From positions 1 to 58,283 of the forward strand of contig JAJYRE010000019.1 of assembly GCA_021794235.1 (NCBI GenBank): 58,283 nt of DNA. Reading direction: 5' to 3'. The position numbers and the translations under genes were made by a program. The stretch comes from Nanobdellota archaeon (lineage in GTDB: Archaea > Nanobdellota > Nanobdellia > Parvarchaeales > Parvarchaeaceae). The notes under the pieces are model-generated. The model made no database searches, was not told the origin of the DNA, and saw only the letters and a list, made by a program, of their open reading frames with translations. Every line of letters begins with the position of its first letter. The first letter of the stretch is position 1. Positions 10,467-19,737 of this stretch are shown here, piece by piece.

Positions 10467-10967
10467 TCAGCTGTGTCTTTTTAGTACGCTTCCATACATG
10501 CTCCAAAGGTCGTTTGATGGGTCGTAATCAAACACCTTGAAACCATCCTGGCTTTTCAAAAGGTCATCGTGGAATCTGTTCAGTTCCTTGAGAGTATCTC
10601 TGTAATCTATAAGTTTCTTTTTCAAAAGTATCTCGAACATGTCCGGAGTCGACAGTTCCAGGTGCCTTTTTAGCAGTTTTATAATCGTAGGAAAAGGCTG
10701 TAGCTTTCTTACCCTAGTTTTGGTTAGTTCTTCCACCTCAGACTCCTTTTTCGCGTATACGGATTTTACGATGCGAACCTTTGTTTTTCTTTTCTTTACC
10801 AGTTTGAGCTGCTCGCATGCGGAAAGCATCGAGGCTGAAGGAGGGTTGTGTGATTTCATCCCGCTATTTATGGCTCTTATGCTTGCCTCCCCACCGTTCT
10901 CTTTAAGGAATGACAGAAACATGTGGATATCCTGCATCGATACGTTGACCGGAAATCTCCTGACCAT
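10467..10967 (-). CDS. Hypothetical protein, possible winged-helix N-terminus
   Basis: 166-aa ORF; no family recognised with confidence. Confidence 0.5.
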   Translation of the reverse strand: MVRRFPVNVSMQDIHMFLSFLKENGGEASIRAINSGMKSHNPPSASMLSACEQLKLVKKRKTKVRIVKSVYAKKESEVEELTKTRVRKLQPFPTIIKLLKRHLELSTPDMFEILLKKKLIDYRDTLKELNRFHDDLLKSQDGFKVFDYDPSNDLWSMYGSVLKRHS

Positions 10968-11036
10968 ATCAATACTAGCTGTCTTCTTTATAAAAGGTTA
11001 AAACAAAGCACGGATAGATTTGTTTGATCGAGGCGG

Positions 11037-11216
11037 ATGGATAAGAAATTTTATGTGATGGTTTTACCGCCGATAGTTGCGATGTCCGTGCTTTTCGGCG
11101 CGATAACAATCTATAGTCTTGGCAGCGGGTTCTACCCTACGATATTTGCAGTATCCGTTGAAATAGCAGTATACGGAATACTTTTCTACCTGTTTTTCGG
11201 ACATACACTTTCATAG
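11037..11216 (+). CDS. Small two-TM membrane protein (59 aa), absent from the supplied ORF track
   Basis: MDKKFYVMVLPPIVAMSVLFGAITIYSLGSGFYPTIFAVSVEIAVYGILFYLFFGHTLS*; open frame with two hydrophobic helices. Confidence 0.55.
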   Translation: MDKKFYVMVLPPIVAMSVLFGAITIYSLGSGFYPTIFAVSVEIAVYGILFYLFFGHTLS

Positions 11217-11279
11217 CTTTTCGGACCCCGGCCGAGCGGATTTTTCAGACTTAAATACAGCCATAATCTCTAATTTTTA

Positions 11280-11285
11280 GGAGGT
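11280..11285 (+). promoter_or_regulatory. Shine-Dalgarno site (GGAGGT) for the dodecin gene
   Basis: aggaggtggaaccttATG. Confidence 0.75.
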
Positions 11286-11293
11286 GGAACCTT

Positions 11294-11494
11294 ATGGGTG
11301 AAATAGGTAAGATAACAGAGTTTGTAAGCATTTCTAGGGTAAGCTTTGAAGATGCTATCCAGAAAGCAGCTGCACGTATCTCAAAAACCGAAGAAGACGT
11401 AAGGGGGATGAAGGTTAAGAACGTCTCCGTGAGAATGGAAGGCGGGAAGATAACCGAGTGGAGAGTAAACCTCAAGGCCTCTTCAAAGCTCTAA
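11294..11494 (+). CDS. Dodecin-family flavin-binding protein
   Basis: 66 aa; SISRVSFEDAIQKAAARISKTEEDVRGMKVKNVSVRMEGGKITEWRVNLKASSKL matches the dodecin pattern. Confidence 0.85.
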   Translation: MGEIGKITEFVSISRVSFEDAIQKAAARISKTEEDVRGMKVKNVSVRMEGGKITEWRVNLKASSKL

Positions 11495-11596
11495 GCTGAT
11501 TCGTTTTAGGTTTGGATGCTGTTGAGTTCTTAGTCCTACTGCTTATCAAAAAGCCTACAAAGGTATAAATACTTTCTGGAACAAACTAACTAGTTT

Positions 11597-12175
11597 ATGG
11601 ATAAAATCAAAATAGTCGGAATAATCGGAAGCCTCAGGAAGGATTCCTACAACAAGATGCTTTTCAACGCATCCAAAGAATTGATACCTGATGGCGTGGA
11701 ACTGGTAGAGGCTAACATATCCGACCTTCCTCTTTACAACGATGACTTGATGGAAAATATTCCGGAAAGCGTAAAGAAATTCAAGAATGATATTAAGGAT
11801 GCAGATGCATTTCTGTTCGTAACACCCGAATACAACTATTCTGTGCCGGGGGTCCTGAAGAACGCCATAGACTGGGCTTCAAGACCATACGATGACAACT
11901 CACTTTACGGAAAACCGGCTGCTATGATGAGCGCATCGGTAGGCATGCTGGGCGGGGCCAGGGCGCAGTATCATCTGAGACAGAGCTTCGTGTTCCTGAA
12001 CATGTTCACAATCAACAGGCCAGAGGTCTTTATATCGTTCGCGCAGGACAAATTTGACAAAGCCGGAAACCTTACCGATGAAAAAGCCAAGGAAATAATA
12101 AGAAAGCTGTTCCTGAACCTGGTTGACCTAACGAAGATCCTAGAAAGCGGAAAGGATATATTCAACAGGATATAA
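11597..12175 (+). CDS. NAD(P)H-dependent FMN reductase / flavodoxin-like oxidoreductase
   Basis: GIIGSLRKDSYNKML, FLFVTPEYNYSVPGVLKNAIDWASRP. Confidence 0.9.
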   Translation: MDKIKIVGIIGSLRKDSYNKMLFNASKELIPDGVELVEANISDLPLYNDDLMENIPESVKKFKNDIKDADAFLFVTPEYNYSVPGVLKNAIDWASRPYDDNSLYGKPAAMMSASVGMLGGARAQYHLRQSFVFLNMFTINRPEVFISFAQDKFDKAGNLTDEKAKEIIRKLFLNLVDLTKILESGKDIFNRI

Positions 12176-12220
12176 TCCGATATAAAAAAGGCTTTTATTC
12201 TGTTAATTTCTTACAGAGAT

Positions 12221-12457
12221 ATGGCCCTAAATCTATTTGGAAAAAAATTTAGATGCGAAGCATGTGGAGCAAAATTCAAGACGCAGGCCGAGCTTGATGA
12301 ACATGCGAAAGTCCACCAGGCTTCTATAAGTGCACCTGTACAGACTGAAACGTCAGAGGCGCAGGAAGTGGCTATGTTTGAATGTGAAACCTGCGGACAG
12401 CAGTTTAAGACTAAGCAGGAACTCGACGATCACATGAAGACCCATAGTGCGCAGTAG
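12221..12457 (+). CDS. Small protein with two C2H2 zinc fingers
   Basis: CEACGAKFKTQAELDEHAKVH and CETCGQQFKTKQELDDHMKTH, both C-x2-C-x12-H-x3-H. Confidence 0.88.
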   Translation: MALNLFGKKFRCEACGAKFKTQAELDEHAKVHQASISAPVQTETSEAQEVAMFECETCGQQFKTKQELDDHMKTHSAQ

Positions 12458-12535
12458 CTGAAAGCACGTTTAATGTGTATATAATAACCGCCAGTATTAT
12501 CCTCTATAAACTAGTAAATTCATTCTGAGAATACA

Positions 12536-13834
12536 CTACTCGTTATCCTTGTTCCCGTATCCGGTGTGCCGTCCGTGGAATCCTCTGTTTCTTCCGAACC
12601 TGTGTCCGTTTCCGCCGTGGCTTCTGCCGTGTCCGCCCCTGTTGGAAAAACGGTGTCCGAATCCGCCGCCGTACTGGCTGCGTCTGTGAAGATCCTCAGG
12701 AGAAGGTTCAGCCGACGTTCTGTACTTCTCAACGTCAAGTTCTATCTTCTCCATCTTTATCTTGGCCATGTTTTCTATTTCCCATACCAGATATTTTTCC
12801 TTTGCTATGAATATTGTAAATGCCCTTCCGTTAGCGCCCATTCTGGCCGATCTACCGACCCTATGCACGTAAACTGCAGGGTCCTCGCTGGCATCGAAGT
12901 TGATAACATCGGAAACATCCCTTATATCCAATCCCCTTGCGGCTACGTTTGTCGCTATCAGGAACTGAGTTCCCTTACGGAAATCCGACAGAGAGTACTC
13001 TCTTCGTGATTGGCTCAGGCCGCCGTGCATAAGGACTGCGTCAAAATTGTTCTTTTTTAGTACGCTGTATATCATTTCTGCACCCCTCTGCGTCTGAGAG
13101 AAGATAATCGCCTTCTGCGGCTTGAATTCGTTTATGTATGCCAGTAGAGTCGCCAGTTTTGAACTTCTGTCGGATATTGCGTAGTAGTGTGTTATTGTAC
13201 TGACTACAACCTCCTCCTCTCCTATCTTTAGGTGAAGCGGATTCTTCATGTATTTGTTAGCTATCTCCACAACTTCCTTCGGCATAGTGGCCGAAAATAG
13301 CATGGTTTGTCTGTTCTGTGAGGTTTTTGATATTATGTATGTGATGTCGTCTATGAAACCCATATCCAGCATAATGTCTGCTTCATCAAGAACAAGGAAT
13401 TTTATCCTATCAAGGTGGAGTTCGTTTCGTTTTATCAGGTCTATAAGTCTTCCGGGTGTGCCTATCACTATATTAACGCCCCTTCTTATCTCATGTATCT
13501 GTCTCTCTATCGATGCTCCTCCGTATACTGTTGCAACCCTCAAGCCGGCGTCTGAAGACAGCTGTTTTGCGACCGTTGTGACCTGGAGGGCCAGCTCCCT
13601 CGTTGGAACTATAACTATCGCAGAAAGATAGTCCTCCCTGCCCAGATTCTGTACTATAGGTATAAGAAATGCCCCTGTTTTGCCGCTTCCAGTCTTGGAT
13701 CTTACGACTACGTCTTTTCCGGAAAGAACCTCCGGAATCGCCCTTTCCTGAACTTCTGTAGGCTTTTCAAAATTAATCTTTTTAAGTGCGGACAACAGTT
13801 CCGGCCTTAGATTCATTGATTCAAACTCTGTCAT
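12536..13834 (-). CDS. DEAD-box ATP-dependent RNA helicase with G/H/R-rich tail
   Basis: RSKTGSGKTGAFLIP, VPTRELALQV, LVLDEADIMLDMGF, FSATMP, HRVGRSARMG; ATG at 13834. Confidence 0.94.
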   Translation of the reverse strand: MTEFESMNLRPELLSALKKINFEKPTEVQERAIPEVLSGKDVVVRSKTGSGKTGAFLIPIVQNLGREDYLSAIVIVPTRELALQVTTVAKQLSSDAGLRVATVYGGASIERQIHEIRRGVNIVIGTPGRLIDLIKRNELHLDRIKFLVLDEADIMLDMGFIDDITYIISKTSQNRQTMLFSATMPKEVVEIANKYMKNPLHLKIGEEEVVVSTITHYYAISDRSSKLATLLAYINEFKPQKAIIFSQTQRGAEMIYSVLKKNNFDAVLMHGGLSQSRREYSLSDFRKGTQFLIATNVAARGLDIRDVSDVINFDASEDPAVYVHRVGRSARMGANGRAFTIFIAKEKYLVWEIENMAKIKMEKIELDVEKYRTSAEPSPEDLHRRSQYGGGFGHRFSNRGGHGRSHGGNGHRFGRNRGFHGRHTGYGNKDNE

Positions 13835-13979
13835 GATATATCTTATAAGACACAAGAAAAATATATATTATTAATACTTATGTTCTGAATTCTTATGCTT
13901 ATCCTAGTATATATACATGATAATGGCTACTTTCCCATCCGTGTCAAAGCTATTAATACAATCCTAGTTTATCCAATAT

Positions 13980-14936
13980 ATGGCAGATATGGCAGAACCA
14001 TCTGTTCAGGCGATCGACCTGACGAAGAGGTACGGCCAGTTTACCGCCCTTTCAAAATTAAATCTGAAGATAGAAGGGTCAAAATGCGTAGGCTTCCTGG
14101 GACCCAACGGCGCCGGCAAGACCACGACACTTAAGATATTCACGGACATGATCAGACCTTCCGAAGGCAAGGCCCTTATAAACGGGATAGATGTCCACAG
14201 ACAGAAAAAGAAGGCCCTTGAGAACTGCGGGGCACTTATAGAAACCCCTGAGATATATCCATCTCTAACCGCAAAAGAGGCACTTATAATGATTGCAGAA
14301 ATAAAAGGCATTCCAAGGAAAAAAAGGGAGAGGGAGGCAGAGAGCGCACTTTCCCGAGTCAAGATGAGGGCCTGGGCCGATAAGACAGTGGGAAAATTCT
14401 CCAAAGGCATGAAGCAGAGGATCAATGTCGCGGCCGCCCTGCTAGGGGATCCGGAGGTCATTTTGCTCGATGAGCCTACGTCCGGTCTGGACCCGCGCGG
14501 CATGAGCGAGGTCAGGGATATCATAAAGAATCTCAAGCGTGAAAACAAACTGATATTCCTAAGCTCACACTTGCTCAATGAGGTTTCAGAGATATGCGAC
14601 GAAGTCGCTATGATAAATCACGGTAAACTCCTGGCTTACGGGAAGATAGAGGATATCGTCAAGAAGTTTTCAAAGGAATCTACAAACATAGTGGAAGTAT
14701 CATTCTCAAGGCCGCTTGCCAATTCCGTCCTGCATAAGATAAGAGGGATAAACGGAGTATCAAAAGTGGAAAGGTCAGGCCAAACAGATTTGAACATTAA
14801 TGTAAAGGGGGGAATACCCGGGCAGGAGAAGCTGCTTTCGAGACTTGTCTCAATGAAATGCGGAGTGATAGGGTTCAAACCGGCGTCATCGGCACTGGAA
14901 GAAACTTATCTGAATCTGTTCAAAGAGGTAACCTAG
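13980..14936 (+). CDS. ABC transporter ATP-binding protein
   Basis: GPNGAGKTTTLK, FSKGMKQRINVAAALL, VILLDEPTSGLDPRG. Confidence 0.93.
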   Translation: MADMAEPSVQAIDLTKRYGQFTALSKLNLKIEGSKCVGFLGPNGAGKTTTLKIFTDMIRPSEGKALINGIDVHRQKKKALENCGALIETPEIYPSLTAKEALIMIAEIKGIPRKKREREAESALSRVKMRAWADKTVGKFSKGMKQRINVAAALLGDPEVILLDEPTSGLDPRGMSEVRDIIKNLKRENKLIFLSSHLLNEVSEICDEVAMINHGKLLAYGKIEDIVKKFSKESTNIVEVSFSRPLANSVLHKIRGINGVSKVERSGQTDLNINVKGGIPGQEKLLSRLVSMKCGVIGFKPASSALEETYLNLFKEVT

Positions 14937-15788
14937 ATGAAAGCACAGCATACGTCAAAATCTGCGGCGAAGCTGCCGTCCGATGCGGCACAGGTTCTGA
15001 CTATAATAAAATACTTCTTCCTCGATTACTTCAGGTCCAGAAGATTTTTTGTTCTGCTCCTTATAACGATAGCAGTGGGTCTTCTGATAACAGGGGTAGT
15101 GGGATACTACAGACCCCAGAGTTTCCTTTCATCGGACCTTGCATTCCTTTCAAATTTCTGGGGCGAATGGGTTAGCTTTGTTATAGTTCTTTCGGCGGTG
15201 TTCTTCGGTGGGGACGCGATTTCGTCGGAATTTCAGAATAAGACAGGCTACTTCCTCGTCGGAAATCCGATAAGAAGATCTACAATATATATAGGAAAAT
15301 ACATAGCTGCGCTCCTTGGGTCAATAATAATCCTGCTGGTTTTCACTGCGATAACCGTCGGAAACAGCACATACTACTTCGGTTTCGGAGTCCCTTACGA
15401 ATTCTTTGAATCATTCCTGTTCTCCATAGTATACATTATCTCAGTCATGGGGCTGGCTTTCCTGTTCAGCTCCCTGTTTAAAAGCAACTCCGTCGCAATA
15501 ATAGTTACGGTTATACTGATGCTTTTTGTATTCTCACTAATCGAGACTCTGGTGGCCAATCTGGTTGTTACAGAACCGTGGTTCGTACTCACGTACGGGT
15601 CTGAGATAATACGGAACATCCTTATATCGCCCTATCCGCCAGCGCACACTTCATCCGCTCACGGCGTGCCTTTCTCAATAGCAACGTATAACGCGTCTGT
15701 TCCAGAGGGTCTAATCATAATGCTGGCATACTTTGTGGTTTCATTTATAGCGGGTCTTACAATATTCGAGAGAAAAGAATTCACTTAA
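14937..15788 (+). CDS. ABC-2 family permease
   Basis: Multi-TM; FFGGDAISSEFQNKTGYFLVGNPIRRSTIYIGKYIAALLGS; immediately follows the ATPase gene. Confidence 0.88.
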   Translation: MKAQHTSKSAAKLPSDAAQVLTIIKYFFLDYFRSRRFFVLLLITIAVGLLITGVVGYYRPQSFLSSDLAFLSNFWGEWVSFVIVLSAVFFGGDAISSEFQNKTGYFLVGNPIRRSTIYIGKYIAALLGSIIILLVFTAITVGNSTYYFGFGVPYEFFESFLFSIVYIISVMGLAFLFSSLFKSNSVAIIVTVILMLFVFSLIETLVANLVVTEPWFVLTYGSEIIRNILISPYPPAHTSSAHGVPFSIATYNASVPEGLIIMLAYFVVSFIAGLTIFERKEFT

Positions 15789-15825
15789 CTTTTATATCCG
15801 CCGATTACTTCTAAATCTCGAAACT

Positions 15826-16992
15826 ATGGCAAAGCACGATCGCTCTGGACTTGGGTCCTTGTTTACAACGGCATCGAACTACAAAAGCGTTGAACACAGC
15901 AGCGGTACCAAGGACAGATGCCGGAGAGTAATACTTCTAGTGGATATGGATTACTTTTTCGCAGCGTGCGAAGAACTGCGTCATCCCGAATTCTCAGGCA
16001 AGCCGTTGGTTGTCGGGGCCGATCCGGAGCACGGGACCGGCAGAGGGGTCGTAAGCACATGCAATTATACCGCCAGGAAATACGGGATACACAGTGCAAT
16101 GCCAATCTCCAGCGCTTACAAACTAAAGCCGGATGCGATATTCCTTCCAGTGGATTTTAGGTATTACAATAAAGAATCCGAAAAAGTCATGAGGATACTG
16201 AGAAGTCAGTGCGACAACTTTGAACAGATTAGTGTCGACGAGGCGTTTATGGATATATCGGGCAAATTCTCCTTTTACTACGAGGCGCTGGTATTCGCCC
16301 AGAAAATCAAGGACGAAATAAGGGAGAAGACTGGTCTGCCGTGCTCTATAGGGGTGAGTTTCAACAAGTTGCTCGCTAAGATGGCCTGCGAATCCGCAAA
16401 GCCGAACGGTATAAGGCTTGTTACAGAGAAGGATAAAAAAAGGTTCCTGTCCGGAATGCCGGTGGGTGAGCTATACGGAGTCGGACAAAAAACGGCAGCT
16501 CAACTGGAAAAGTCCGGGTTCAGGACAATAGGCGATATAGCGAAAACCGATAAGCAGAAACTGATCTCGAAGTTCGGAAAGTACGGACTCTCTTTATACT
16601 TCTCTTCAAATGGCATAGACGACAGCTCTGTGGAGGAGACCCGGGACATAAAGTCGGTTAGCCGTGAGACAACTTTCAAGAAAGATACCCTGGATAAAAA
16701 AACTCTGGATAGGACAATAAAGAAACAGTCCGTGGAAATAGTAAAGGAGCTAAATCAGTCACTGCTAAAGTTCAGAACCGTGTCTATAAAGATCAGGTAT
16801 TCGGATTTCTCGGAACATATCAGAAGTATAACGCTTAAGGAGGCTCTTAACGACCATACCATACTCTCTGAAACGGCAATCAATCTCTGCAAGGAATTCT
16901 TGCAACCGGGAAAGCCGGTAAGAAAAATAGGAGTCAGGGCATCCTGTCTGAGCGATGCAAAGGGAGATATAAAGCTGACCAGTTTTCAGTGA
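15826..16992 (+). CDS. dinB: Y-family DNA polymerase IV
   Basis: VDMDYFFAACEE, SVDEAFMDIS, GVSFNKLLAKMACESAKPNG, GVGQKTAAQLEKSGFRTIGDIA. Confidence 0.93.
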   Translation: MAKHDRSGLGSLFTTASNYKSVEHSSGTKDRCRRVILLVDMDYFFAACEELRHPEFSGKPLVVGADPEHGTGRGVVSTCNYTARKYGIHSAMPISSAYKLKPDAIFLPVDFRYYNKESEKVMRILRSQCDNFEQISVDEAFMDISGKFSFYYEALVFAQKIKDEIREKTGLPCSIGVSFNKLLAKMACESAKPNGIRLVTEKDKKRFLSGMPVGELYGVGQKTAAQLEKSGFRTIGDIAKTDKQKLISKFGKYGLSLYFSSNGIDDSSVEETRDIKSVSRETTFKKDTLDKKTLDRTIKKQSVEIVKELNQSLLKFRTVSIKIRYSDFSEHIRSITLKEALNDHTILSETAINLCKEFLQPGKPVRKIGVRASCLSDAKGDIKLTSFQ

Positions 16993-17033
16993 TCCTAAAA
17001 TATTAATACTAAATGTAGTCTTTGTTTTAAACT

Positions 17034-18281
17034 ATGGTAGACAGTTATTCGCAGCGGGTACCCAGCAAGGGGCTGCACGATCTCCACGCACACATAAGCG
17101 GAAGCGTATCTTCCAAGGATCTTTTCGATCTTATGGCCTCCAACGAAGGAAATCAGCAGTATCTGGAACGCCTCACCGCTTTAACCGGTAGTTTCTTTCC
17201 CGATTTTGCAAATTCTATCCTTACCTCCGGGTATACCGATAAACTACGACAGGAGTTTCATGAAAAATTTACATACGGCGAAGATAAGAAGCGCCTGGAT
17301 AAGGGCAACAGCTTTGTGAATATACTATCAAGATTTCCACTTATAAATTTTGTTTTGGAAAACGGAGATACAAGATCCGCAGCGGCAGAGAAGATATGTT
17401 ATACCGCCGTATCCGAAGGCGTATCCTACATCGAGCTCAGGGCTGATCCATTTTCACCCGTCAGGGCAGGCACTGCCAAAAATCCCGTTGACGTTATTAG
17501 ACAGTATGTTTCCGGTATAAAATCCGCAGTGGACAGCACGGATGGATTCGAAGCCAACCTTACCCTGTCCATCGCAAAGCAGCACTACGTCGACACCTCC
17601 GGCAGCCCGGACCAGAAAAGACTCTCAGAACTGGAGAACGGCCTTTATACCATCGCAAAGACCATAAACAGGGATGACGATCTAAGCAGATTCGTAGTCG
17701 GCCTGGACGCTGTAAACAGAGAAGTCCTCCCTCTGGGTTATCTTAAGAAATCTTTCGATTTAATGAGAGACGAGTGCGGGTTAGTATCCGTACCGCATGC
17801 AGGAGAGTCTCCGCGTAGCATCGAGGAGGGTCTGGAAAACATACTCTCATCGATTTATGACCTCGGTGCACGCAGGATAGGCCACGCACTCGCGGCCGTT
17901 GTCGATCCGTATAACTATATAGGAAAGGTAGACGATTTCGGCGTAAGATACACGGAGAAGAGGGCTGACAGAATATACGAGCTGCAGCAATTGACACTTA
18001 TGGAGATGGTATCATCCGGCGTGGCGGTTGAAACAAATCCGACGGCAAATCTGATGGTCTCCGACATGAAAAGCCTTAGAGATCATCCGGTGGACAGATT
18101 CATACGCAAAGGTATCCCAGTGGTTATAGGCACCGATGACAAGGGTATATTCGGGAAGAGCCTGGCTGAGGAGATTTACTCGATATCAAAAGCCAAAGAC
18201 TTTTCGCAGGAGACAGTTTCATCCCTCGTAGAAAACTCGAAGAAGTATTCGATCAAATCTTTGACTCCCGGCAATAGATAA
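17034..18281 (+). CDS. Adenosine deaminase-like metal-dependent hydrolase
   Basis: LHDLHAHISGSVS, SVPHAGES, ARRIGHAL, VETNPTANL, PVVIGTDDKGIF. Confidence 0.85.
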   Translation: MVDSYSQRVPSKGLHDLHAHISGSVSSKDLFDLMASNEGNQQYLERLTALTGSFFPDFANSILTSGYTDKLRQEFHEKFTYGEDKKRLDKGNSFVNILSRFPLINFVLENGDTRSAAAEKICYTAVSEGVSYIELRADPFSPVRAGTAKNPVDVIRQYVSGIKSAVDSTDGFEANLTLSIAKQHYVDTSGSPDQKRLSELENGLYTIAKTINRDDDLSRFVVGLDAVNREVLPLGYLKKSFDLMRDECGLVSVPHAGESPRSIEEGLENILSSIYDLGARRIGHALAAVVDPYNYIGKVDDFGVRYTEKRADRIYELQQLTLMEMVSSGVAVETNPTANLMVSDMKSLRDHPVDRFIRKGIPVVIGTDDKGIFGKSLAEEIYSISKAKDFSQETVSSLVENSKKYSIKSLTPGNR

Positions 18282-18295
18282 AGCCCTATACACCG

Positions 18296-19021
18296 CTAAC
18301 CCTGGTTTTTTAATAGCCCTACCCTGAGGCGATAGCTGTTAAGGTTGGTAAGTATGGATTTTGTCCCCCTTAAGTCGCCGCTGACGTATATCTCGTCTTT
18401 GTATATGTCAATAACTCTCGGCGATATGTACGTGTCGCCTTTTCCGGCGTTCGTCTCTACGATGATTCCGTTTGCGTTGTCCGGTATGAAATACATGGTC
18501 CATTCATTTACGCTTCCGTCCGATGAGGCATCCACGCTCTTGTGCATGAACTGGTATCCCGATCCTAGCAGGTTTTCATAATAGTCCACCTTCTCTTTTT
18601 TTGTCGGCTCTGCAAACATCGTCAGGTTTTTGACGTTATCATGGCTTTTTTTTGCCCACAGGACACTGTAAAGTCTTTTCTCGAGCGTAGAGATGTCGGA
18701 TAGATAATACTGGACGGAGTCATCTACATTAAATCCGCTGAATAGGAATTTTCCCAATCTGATGCTGTCACTGTTTTTGCTGGCCAACTTAATGCTCTTT
18801 ATATTAGACAGGTTACTGTCAGGATACTCGTGCGTAGTTACTATCAAATCCATTTTACTCATGTAGTTTGTTGTGCAGGCATAATCATTTGTTGTGTAGC
18901 ATCCGGTGGCCTTGGAACTTTTGATGGAACAATTACATCCATCCCCCTGTCCGCAGAGTATGGCTTCTATTCTGGCTTTCAATGGCTCCGGAAGGGCATG
19001 GGCCGTTTCATTCTTTGCCAT
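18296..19021 (-). CDS. Hypothetical protein with an N-terminal Cys cluster
   Basis: 241-aa ORF; CGQGDGCNCSIKSSKATGCYTTNDYAC. Confidence 0.55.
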   Translation of the reverse strand: MAKNETAHALPEPLKARIEAILCGQGDGCNCSIKSSKATGCYTTNDYACTTNYMSKMDLIVTTHEYPDSNLSNIKSIKLASKNSDSIRLGKFLFSGFNVDDSVQYYLSDISTLEKRLYSVLWAKKSHDNVKNLTMFAEPTKKEKVDYYENLLGSGYQFMHKSVDASSDGSVNEWTMYFIPDNANGIIVETNAGKGDTYISPRVIDIYKDEIYVSGDLRGTKSILTNLNSYRLRVGLLKNQG

Positions 19022-19072
19022 AAATATTATTATGGCTACAACAAGTTAAATATCTTAGAATGGCTGTCTGTT

Positions 19073-19651
19073 CTATCTCCTACTGAGCCATCTCATAAAA
19101 TTTTCTATGTTTCCGCCTCTTCCTACATCCTTCTGGTATGTCTTCCACTCATCCTCATTTAGCTCTGAAACTGCTCTCGGCATGTATTTTTCATACCCGT
19201 ATATGTTCATCAGGTCAGTCCAGCCGCGTTTGTTTCCGTCTCTGACTCCATCGACTACGAATCCGTGCTCTTCAGAAGTGAAAATCTTTGGTTTTTTCAT
19301 ACCCGGCTCTATAAACGCGAGACTCGATTTAAATTCAGCCCTCCTGTCTTTTTTCCCATCCATGAGCTTCATTATCCCGTCTACGCCGACATCATACAAA
19401 ACAAATTTGACCAGTGCGCCGGGGAATCCGTTTAACGCAGGGAGTGAAAACCCCCTGTCGTCTACGAACAGTGGCGCATTAATCCTTGAAAGAGCATACA
19501 GTGCCTTGGAACTTACTACCTGCCTTACGTCTTTGTCCTGCTTCTCATACAGCTCTAATTTCCTATTCTTGATCTTTATACCGTATTTCTTACCGTATTC
19601 CCTGGCCTGCTCTAGTTTGGCCTTGTTAGTAGTTACGAATGTCACTTCCAT
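19073..19651 (-). CDS. Ham1/RdgB-family non-canonical purine NTP pyrophosphatase
   Basis: MEVTFVTTNKAKLEQAREYG, VVSSKALYAL, PLFVDDRGFSLPALNGFPGALVKF. Confidence 0.85.
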   Translation of the reverse strand: MEVTFVTTNKAKLEQAREYGKKYGIKIKNRKLELYEKQDKDVRQVVSSKALYALSRINAPLFVDDRGFSLPALNGFPGALVKFVLYDVGVDGIMKLMDGKKDRRAEFKSSLAFIEPGMKKPKIFTSEEHGFVVDGVRDGNKRGWTDLMNIYGYEKYMPRAVSELNEDEWKTYQKDVGRGGNIENFMRWLSRR

Positions 19652-19737
19652 TCTGTATTATGCCTGGATTCAGATATATATGAATTTGCGGATATGTCAA
19701 CTTTTTATACTTAAAATAAATAATCTAATCATTAGCG

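Noticed and set aside
12566-13009. 147-aa plus-strand ORF opposite the DEAD-box helicase
   Set aside because: Low-complexity S/V/A/P translation is the mirror of the G/H/R-rich helicase tail
14006-14578. 190-aa minus-strand ORF antisense to the ABC ATPase
   Set aside because: Overlaps a gene with intact Walker A/B and signature motifs on the other strand
16948-16989. C-terminal KLTSFQ of the Y-family polymerase as a PIP box
   Set aside because: Does not match Q-x-x-[LI]-x-x-F-F; similarity too weak
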